Position numbers and translations under genes: made by a program
Shown: positions 58,740-64,000 of the stretch, one piece after another
How the letters are laid out: every line of letters begins with the position of its first letter
Numbering within the stretch: the first letter of the stretch is position 1
The notes under the pieces: generated by a model
Seen by the model: the letters and a program-made list of their open reading frames with translations, nothing else
What the model was told of the DNA's origin: nothing
Database searches by the model: none
From: Parvicella sp964387945
GTDB taxonomy: Bacteria > Bacteroidota > Bacteroidia > Flavobacteriales_D > Parvicellaceae
Direction of reading: 5' to 3'
Assembly (NCBI GenBank): GCA_964387945.1
Contig: CAYLYX010000006.1
Coordinates: 1-64,000, forward strand
Length of the DNA: 64,000 nt

Positions 58740-60533
58740 CTAATTCTCCTGTATCTTCTGAATCCGGGCAATGATGTTTTCATCGTTGAGTTCCTTAGAA
58801 AGTGCATAGACCGTGTCTACGTCTACTTCTCTGAGGTCCAATAAGATCAAACCATCCAAACAGTTATTGAAGGCAGGGTCTAGATTGAAGCCAATGAATT
58901 TGGCGTTTTGTTTTAAGTATTTTTTGAGCAGAATTGGAATTCTGAAATGATTGGGTTCAACGTTCTCAATGATCTTATCCAATTTATCCAAGTCATTGGC
59001 GTCTAGGTCGTTGATTTCAATATCTGAGTTTCGAAGCTTGTACCTAAATTTCCTTCTAGCTTTGATAAACTTAGCCCAAGCGTTATTGAAATAATTTTTT
59101 CGAATATATTTGATAATCAATGACTTTGAAACCTTGCTGTAGTCGTTGCTGATGGACACAGGTCCCACAAGGTACCTGCAATGATCGTTCTTCAACAAGA
59201 AGTAAAGAATTCCTTTCCAAAGCAAAAAGAGACTCTGTGGTGTTCGCTGATAAGCGGGTTGAACAAATGATCTACCCAATTCTACAGATTGCGAGAGCAC
59301 ATCGTTAAAATTATCTTTCCATTTGAATAGGGTGCTTACATAGAACCCGTGCTTTCCATATTGATTGTGGATACTACGACCATCTCCAATGCGATATGAA
59401 CCTACAATTTGTTGTTCGTCTTGATCCCAAATGAAAAGGTGGTTGTAGTATAAGTCAAACTCATCAATGTCTTTTGACCTGCCCGTTCCTTCTCCAACGG
59501 CTCTGAAGGTGTACTCACGCAATTTCCCAATTTCATCAATGAGCAAGCCCATGTCTTTGGATGTGGCACAATAAACCTGATATTTGTTACTGGTGAAAAG
59601 TAGAGCTGTTTCGGGAAGTTGATCCACCAAATGAGCAACTTTTTCCTTGGATAAGAACGGCTCTATAGGTTCAACATCTATCTTTCCAGTTATTTTCTTC
59701 TCAATCCTAAGTTTGTAAAATTTTTGGTGGTTGATGTTGGCTCCCAAACAATACGTTCTGGTTCTCAGATATTTGGAGAACTTCTCTACACTGGTAAAAG
59801 CATTTTGCTCTCTTTTTGTAATGGGTTTTCCAATAATAACCCGAATGGTTTTGTTCTTCTTGTTGGTTAATTCAGAAGGAAGTTTAGCAGTTTGCAGCAG
59901 GGGGTGAAGCATCGCCAAACTGTAAAAAAGAGGACTGTTTTGTCCGTCAAAATAAATCGGTAAGATCGGTTGTTGAGCTTTATGTAAAATTCTCACTACC
60001 GACTTATTCCAAGGCTTATCGGTAACTTTTCTTTTGTCAGAATGCCATGAAGATACCTCTCCAGCAGGGAAGAAACCAACGGGTGTTCCTTCACCAATGA
60101 GTTCAATCGTTTTACGCAATCCAGAAAAGTTATTTCCCTCAATTTGCTCAAAGGGGTTAACGGGAACAATTACTTCCTTCAGCGGATCAATCTTCATCAG
60201 TAATTTGTTCGCCATTACTTTGTAATCAGGACGTTTAGCCAACATGATTTTCAAAAGAATAATGCCATCCAATCCTCCGAAGGGATGATTAGCAATAGAC
60301 GTAAACCCTCCATCTGCAGGAATGTTGTTTAAACTTTCCTCGCTAACCTCAACATGGATGTCAAGTAAGTCGAGCAGTGAATCGATAAACTTTGCTGGAT
60401 CACTTTTTGGTAGCTGAGCATATAATTCATTGATAGCGCCCAACTTGAGTGTTTTAGAGGTCAGTTTAGCGAATCCTTCCCGCTTAATACCCGTTACTTG
60501 TTTTATATCTTCAATAGAAACTAATTCGTTCAT
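58740..60533 (-). CDS. OlsF-like bifunctional acyltransferase (lysophospholipid AT + GNAT)
   Basis: 597 residues. The N-terminal half (about 60-270) is a PlsC-type acyltransferase with ANHPFGGLDG (His83, Asp89, spacing one residue longer than HX4D), GFFPAGEVSSW and ILPIYFDGQNSP. The C-terminal half (about 300-597) has the GNAT-like hemolysin/OlsB pattern: YCATSKDMGLLIDEIGKLREYTFRAVGEGTGRSKDIDEFDLYYNHLFIWD, VGSYRIGDG, SVELGRSFV. OlsF of Flavobacterium and Serratia makes ornithine lipids with this two-domain order, and related Bacteroides enzymes make glycine lipids. The product here is thus an aminolipid, head group unproven. It is a membrane-associated cytoplasmic enzyme. Confidence 0.87.
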   Translation of the reverse strand: MNELVSIEDIKQVTGIKREGFAKLTSKTLKLGAINELYAQLPKSDPAKFIDSLLDLLDIHVEVSEESLNNIPADGGFTSIANHPFGGLDGIILLKIMLAKRPDYKVMANKLLMKIDPLKEVIVPVNPFEQIEGNNFSGLRKTIELIGEGTPVGFFPAGEVSSWHSDKRKVTDKPWNKSVVRILHKAQQPILPIYFDGQNSPLFYSLAMLHPLLQTAKLPSELTNKKNKTIRVIIGKPITKREQNAFTSVEKFSKYLRTRTYCLGANINHQKFYKLRIEKKITGKIDVEPIEPFLSKEKVAHLVDQLPETALLFTSNKYQVYCATSKDMGLLIDEIGKLREYTFRAVGEGTGRSKDIDEFDLYYNHLFIWDQDEQQIVGSYRIGDGRSIHNQYGKHGFYVSTLFKWKDNFNDVLSQSVELGRSFVQPAYQRTPQSLFLLWKGILYFLLKNDHCRYLVGPVSISNDYSKVSKSLIIKYIRKNYFNNAWAKFIKARRKFRYKLRNSDIEINDLDANDLDKLDKIIENVEPNHFRIPILLKKYLKQNAKFIGFNLDPAFNNCLDGLILLDLREVDVDTVYALSKELNDENIIARIQKIQEN

Positions 60534-60638
60534 TGTGAGTAGGTTTTATTTTGAAATTTATACCGATGATATACCAGCTAGCCACTGATGAGGTTAGGTA
60601 GTCTTCAACACGCAACGGAATTTCAAAAAAGTTCAACT

Positions 60639-61490
60639 TTAGTTAACAGAAATGTTCTCCTTTTCAATTCCCATCTCTACGAGAAGATTAGCAAACAGCA
60701 TCTTCGCGTTTTCGTGCACAATGGGTTGAGCAGAAGCATTTAACTTTTTCTTGTGCTCCTCGTAATGGAAAATAGACCACTTACCTTTTTGGTATTCCAA
60801 TGAGGTCAAGTTTTCCACCCAATCTCCGCTGTTGAGATATTTCACCTCTCCATGGTTATTTTTGATCTTTCGTTTTTCCGGTTGGTGAATGTGTCCGCAA
60901 ATCACGTAATCGTATCCTTTTTCGATGGCAATGTCTGCGGCCGTTTGTTCGAAACTGTTGATATACTTAACAGCACCTTTTACGCTGTTCTTGATCTTTT
61001 TGGATAGGGAGATTTTACCTCTTCCTAGTTTTACAGAGAAAAAGTTGATGACCGAGTTGAGCATAATCAACATGTCGTACCCCTTTCCACCTAGTTTTGC
61101 CAACCATTTTGAGTACTGCATCGTTACGTCAAAAACGTCACCGTGGAAAATCCATGCTTTCTCACCGTTGTCTAGTGGCAATACAATCTTGTTGAGTAAA
61201 TGAAAATTATTGAATTGTACACCAACAAATTTTCTTAGCATCTCATCATGGTTACCCGTGAGGTAGTAAATTTCTTTACCTTCGTTTAGCCAGTTCATTA
61301 AATGACGGATCACAGCGTTGTGTGACTTGGGCCAATATCTTTTATTGAATTGCCAGATGTCTACAATGTCTCCGTTGAGGATAACCGTTTTTGGGTCGAT
61401 GGAGCGCAGATAGTTTAGCAATTCCTCTGCCTGACACCCGTAAGTTCCAAGATGCACATCAGAAATAACTACGATGTCTAATTTTCTCAT
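60639..61490 (-). CDS. UDP-2,3-diacylglucosamine hydrolase-like metallophosphoesterase
   Basis: 283 residues. SDVHLGTYGCQAEELLNYL, LNGDIVDIWQFNKRYW, LTGNHDEMLRKF, WIFHGDVFD and CGHIHQPEKR are the calcineurin-like metal motifs, and the order and length match the LpxH/LpxH2-like group that cleaves the pyrophosphate of UDP-2,3-diacylglucosamine in lipid A synthesis. Whether this copy is the lipid A enzyme or a paralog cannot be told. It has its own promoter-like sequence upstream, and the OlsF-like gene follows in the same direction. Confidence 0.86.
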   Translation of the reverse strand: MRKLDIVVISDVHLGTYGCQAEELLNYLRSIDPKTVILNGDIVDIWQFNKRYWPKSHNAVIRHLMNWLNEGKEIYYLTGNHDEMLRKFVGVQFNNFHLLNKIVLPLDNGEKAWIFHGDVFDVTMQYSKWLAKLGGKGYDMLIMLNSVINFFSVKLGRGKISLSKKIKNSVKGAVKYINSFEQTAADIAIEKGYDYVICGHIHQPEKRKIKNNHGEVKYLNSGDWVENLTSLEYQKGKWSIFHYEEHKKKLNASAQPIVHENAKMLFANLLVEMGIEKENISVN

Positions 61491-61503
61491 TGTTAGTTTT
61501 TTA

Positions 61504-61531
61504 CAAAGGTATTTTACGATGTTTGGAACAA
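61504..61531 (-). promoter_or_regulatory. Candidate promoter of the LpxH-like gene
   Basis: On the minus strand TACCTTTG (61504-61511) is a good -7 box and TTG (61529-61531) lies 17 bases upstream, slightly short of the usual 19. The start codon follows 13 bases after the -7 box. Confidence 0.42.
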
Positions 61532-61732
61532 CCTTTCGTAATCTTTATATCTATGAGAAGGAAAAATGAATTGACTTAATATTGATTTAAAAAAACAGGT
61601 CAATTTGCCTTGCTATTTTAATATCCGCTAAACATGGGATTAAATTTTTCATCATATTGCTACTAAATATTTGATTACGAGGGATTAAAAAGGGCTTTCG
61701 TCTAAAAAATAGGTGTGGTAAGGTTAATAGCT
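61532..61732. other. Intergenic region between divergent genes, no gene seen
   Basis: The divergent gap 61491-61811 is 321 bases. Apart from a promoter-like element at each end it is AT-rich and I see no open frame, tRNA, terminator or repeat. The 70-base leader of the helicase gene (from 61741) could form cold-responsive structure, but I cannot show that. Confidence 0.55.
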
Positions 61733-61740
61733 TACCTTTG
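61733..61740 (+). promoter_or_regulatory. Candidate -7 element TACCTTTG of the DEAD-box helicase gene
   Basis: TACCTTTG matches TAnnTTTG exactly and is the same sequence as the element for the divergent gene. It would give a leader of about 65-70 bases before ATG 61812. No TTG is found at -33. Confidence 0.4.
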
Positions 61741-61811
61741 CCTCCTGAATTCAAAGGCATTGGATGTAGCAGGGCGTTTCATCTGAACTTTGGTAAGACA
61801 AAATTATACAG

Positions 61812-63605
61812 ATGAAATTTAGTGAAATTGGACTAAGCAAAGAAGTTCTTTCTGCGCTTAGTGATTTAGGGTTTGAAAGTCCAACACCCATTCAAGAAGA
61901 AGCAATACCTCAGTTATTAGAATCAAAAAGAGACTTGGTAGGTTTGGCACAAACGGGAACCGGAAAAACGGCTGCTTTTGGACTACCTATGATTGAGAAG
62001 GTTGACTTTAATAAAAGCCATGTACAGGCTTTAGTAATTGCTCCAACAAGAGAGTTGTGTGTGCAGATTTCTAACGATCTTCAAACTTTTGCTAAGTACC
62101 ATAAAAGTGCAAAAGTTGCTACCATCTACGGTGGGGCGAGCATTGACAAGCAGGCAAGAGAAATAAAAAGGGGGGCACAGATTGTTTCTGCAACTCCAGG
62201 AAGGTTAATTGATATGATCAGCAGAAGGTTGGTCAATTTGAAAGATGTTGAGATCGTAGTGTTGGATGAGGCAGATGAAATGCTGAACATGGGCTTCAAG
62301 GAGGATATTGATAACATTTTGGAAGGTACACCAGAAGAAAAGTCTGTTTGGTTGTTCTCTGCAACGATGCCAAAAGATGTGGCAAAGATTGCCAAGACCT
62401 ACATGTCCAATCCTATTGAAATTACAGTTGGGAGTAAGAATTCAAGTAACGAGAATATAACCCACGAGTATTATTGTGTCAATAATAGAAATAGGTATTA
62501 TGCCTTAAAGCGCGTGTTGGATTTTAATCCAAATATCTACGGACTGATTTTTTGCAGAACCAAAAGAGAAACACAAGAAGTGGCAGATAACTTGATGCGC
62601 GATGGATACAATGCAGAACCTTTGCACGGTGATCTTTCTCAAATGCAGCGAGATAAGGTGATGGAGAAATTCCGTGACAAAACGTTACAGATTTTAGTGG
62701 CAACAGATGTTGCGGCAAGAGGAATTGATGTGGATGATATCACCCACGTGATTAACTATAACTTGCCAGATGATATTGAGAACTACACGCACCGTTCAGG
62801 ACGTACAGCAAGAGCTGGAAAGCACGGTGTATCATTAGTTTTTGTTACACCCAAGGAAGTATATCGCATTAAGCAAGTGGAGAAAGTTATTCAGAAGAAA
62901 TTCTCTTTTGAAGAAGTTCCGAGCGGAGAAGAGATTTGTAGAGAACAGTTGTTTGCGTTGATTGATAATATTAAGCGCGTAGAAATCCGAGAAGATCAGA
63001 TCGAAGAATACCTACCGACAGTGGTGGAGTTGTTTGAAGATTATTCAAAAGAAGAGCTGATTAAACGATTTGTGGGAGCGGAATTCAATAAATTCCTAGA
63101 ATACTACGAGCGATCAGGAGACCTAAATGCAGATCCAAAGAGTGGCGGAAAAGACGATAGAGGCGGAAGAGATAGAGACAGAGGAAGAAAGCGCGATAGA
63201 AAGACCGATACGAATAAGGAAAGATTCTTTGTGAACTTGGGTCTTTCGGCTGGTTTGAATAAAGGAGCCATCGTAAGGTTAGTCTGCAATCAAACCGGAA
63301 TCTCATCTGCAGATATCGGAAGAATAGATTTGTTCAATGAATTCTCATTCTTTGATGCCAATGTAGAGCACACAGACCTTATTATTCGTCAGGCTTCTAA
63401 AATTGACTATGAAGGAAAGCCGATGAAAATTGAAGTTGCAGGAAAAGGTGGCGGAAAAGGTGGAAATAAAGGAGGAGGAAGAAGTGGTGGTCGTTCTCGT
63501 GGTGGTAACGCAGAAGGAAAAAGATCGAAAGAAACCGGCAATCGCAGATCATCCGCAGGGAAGAAAGGTGGTAATAGAGGGTCGAGGAGAAAAGGACGTA
63601 GATAA
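61812..63605 (+). CDS. DEAD-box RNA helicase (DeaD/CsdA type)
   Basis: 597 residues. The helicase motifs run in order: FESPTPIQEEAIP (Q motif), AQTGTGKTAAFG, APTRELCVQI, TPGRLIDMI, VLDEADEM, FSATMP, then ATDVAARGIDVDDITHVINYNLPDDIENYTHRSGRTARAGKHG. A C-terminal RNA-binding module (FFVNLGLSAGLNKGAIVRLVCNQTGISSADIGRIDLFNEFSFFDANVEH) is the DbpA-type RRM, followed by a Gly/Arg/Lys-rich tail of about 60 residues. It unwinds RNA duplexes in ribosome assembly, mRNA decay or cold adaptation. The RRM suggests the DeaD/CsdA/DbpA group, not RhlE. The long leader fits cold-shock control, unproven. Confidence 0.95.
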   Translation: MKFSEIGLSKEVLSALSDLGFESPTPIQEEAIPQLLESKRDLVGLAQTGTGKTAAFGLPMIEKVDFNKSHVQALVIAPTRELCVQISNDLQTFAKYHKSAKVATIYGGASIDKQAREIKRGAQIVSATPGRLIDMISRRLVNLKDVEIVVLDEADEMLNMGFKEDIDNILEGTPEEKSVWLFSATMPKDVAKIAKTYMSNPIEITVGSKNSSNENITHEYYCVNNRNRYYALKRVLDFNPNIYGLIFCRTKRETQEVADNLMRDGYNAEPLHGDLSQMQRDKVMEKFRDKTLQILVATDVAARGIDVDDITHVINYNLPDDIENYTHRSGRTARAGKHGVSLVFVTPKEVYRIKQVEKVIQKKFSFEEVPSGEEICREQLFALIDNIKRVEIREDQIEEYLPTVVELFEDYSKEELIKRFVGAEFNKFLEYYERSGDLNADPKSGGKDDRGGRDRDRGRKRDRKTDTNKERFFVNLGLSAGLNKGAIVRLVCNQTGISSADIGRIDLFNEFSFFDANVEHTDLIIRQASKIDYEGKPMKIEVAGKGGGKGGNKGGGRSGGRSRGGNAEGKRSKETGNRRSSAGKKGGNRGSRRKGRR

Positions 63606-63707
63606 TTTGAAAATGTTATAATTTAAAGACTTGACAAGGCGTATAGGAAAAATGCATTGTCAAATCAATTAATTCCCAAATTTTCAAACTGAAGATGTTC
63701 CATTTCT

Positions 63708-63715
63708 TATCTTCG
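63708..63715 (+). promoter_or_regulatory. Candidate -7 promoter element TATCTTCG
   Basis: TATCTTCGTAAT here is identical to the 12 bases before ftsX (4266-4277). The start codon of the last gene follows 23 bases after the box. Confidence 0.4.
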
Positions 63716-63738
63716 TAATTATACTTTTCAAAAAGCGT

Positions 63739-64000
63739 ATGGAAGAATTTATTGATTTACTTAAATATACCGTTCCCTCGGTTGTCGTTTTTGCAGTGAC
63801 TTTCTTTATGATGAAAACATTCTTTGAACGAGAGAAAAAACTTCGGGAGGAAGAAAACAAGGTGCAAGCTCGTAAGGATTATGTTCCGCTAAGGATTCAA
63901 GCATATGAGCGAGCAGCATTGTATTTGGAGCGTATTGATCCAAACAACCTCATCATGCGAGTTCATTCTCCTGGAATGAGTGCCAATCGTTTGCATGGAG
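63739..64000 (+). CDS. Conserved Bacteroidota membrane protein (3' end outside window)
   Basis: The frame opens at ATG 63739 and runs off the window with 87 codons visible: MEEFIDLLKYTVPSVVVFAVTFFMMKTFFEREKKLREEE, one membrane helix, then a charged helix and VPLRIQAYERAALYLERIDPNNLIMRVHSPGM. I know the ...RIQAYERaaLyLERI.P.nL..R pattern from an unnamed family in Bacteroidota, with one N-terminal helix and a cytoplasmic domain; function unknown. Confidence 0.82.
   Translation, partial: MEEFIDLLKYTVPSVVVFAVTFFMMKTFFEREKKLREEENKVQARKDYVPLRIQAYERAALYLERIDPNNLIMRVHSPGMSANRLHG

Noticed and set aside
63430..63621. Second frame within the Gly/Arg tail of the helicase gene
   Set aside because: Low-complexity GGA/AGA codons keep all frames open; not a gene.
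1..64000. CRISPR array, insertion sequence, prophage or integrase
   Set aside because: No regularly spaced direct repeats, transposase, integrase or phage structural gene was found on either strand.

Overview
The window looks like chromosomal DNA of a marine or freshwater Bacteroidota, most likely Flavobacteriales near the Cryomorphaceae/Crocinitomicaceae. That placement is inferred from four things seen here. There are type IX secretion parts (PorP/SprF) and cargo (sorting-domain and CHU_C-type proteins). The ftsX-DUF3098-uppP-truB order is typical of the phylum. Promoters follow the Bacteroidota form (TTG, about 19-21 bases, TAnnTTTG). tRNA genes do not encode CCA. Genes are densely packed, and several convergent pairs overlap at their stop codons.

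Region by region. 1-2.9 kb: the 3' part of rpoC with a strong terminator. 3-8.2 kb: a secreted protein, then ftsX, DUF3098, uppP, truB, a Crp-like regulator and a DinB protein, mostly touching or overlapping. 8.2-16.7 kb: an aldehyde dehydrogenase, lipoprotein and outer-membrane genes, a TetR regulator, an alpha/beta hydrolase, a beta-propeller/SPOR-like protein, a Cys/His peptidase-like protein and a thiolase. 16.7-23.1 kb: a second hydrolase, a DUF4836 lipoprotein, a HAD-like phosphatase, two unknown exported proteins, a YfcE-like phosphoesterase and PorP/SprF. 23.2-27.3 kb: a TPR histidine kinase followed directly by a PaaZ-like ALDH-MaoC fusion.

27.4-32.2 kb is the most unusual block. It is a tight three-gene operon of an MpaB-like (DUF2236) oxygenase, a seven-helix protein resembling the Pyr4/PaxB integral membrane terpene cyclases with both key acidic residues in place, and a large STAND-type ATPase with TPR-like repeats. 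A bidirectional terminator closes it. I consider it the best candidate for an undescribed system.

34.4-38.0 kb is a small accessory pocket between two tRNA genes. tRNA-Leu(GAG) is followed by a duplicated fragment of its own 3' end carrying a 20-base palindrome. Next comes a tRNA-Arg(CCT)-like gene with a hairpin inserted in its D-loop, then DUF4268, a PstS-like protein, an AT-rich orphan, a minus-strand gene remnant split at a dnaX-type slippery run, and tRNA-Ser(TGA).

38.1-48.6 kb holds two tandem POT peptide transporters, an M1 aminopeptidase, a membrane-protein/winged-helix cluster with two copies of one operator (ACTTTG-N5-CAAAGT) overlapping its promoters, DUF4173, DUF1361, a diacylglycerol kinase, rimM and an NqrM-like small protein. 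48.6-61.5 kb is all minus strand: ApbE, two large type IX cargo proteins (one behind a perfect 26-bp palindrome), a GT-C-like membrane protein, a sigma-54 activator without a DNA-binding domain, an OlsF-like double acyltransferase and an LpxH-like phosphoesterase. The window ends with a DEAD-box helicase and the start of a conserved membrane protein.

All assignments come from reading motifs by eye; no database search was run.
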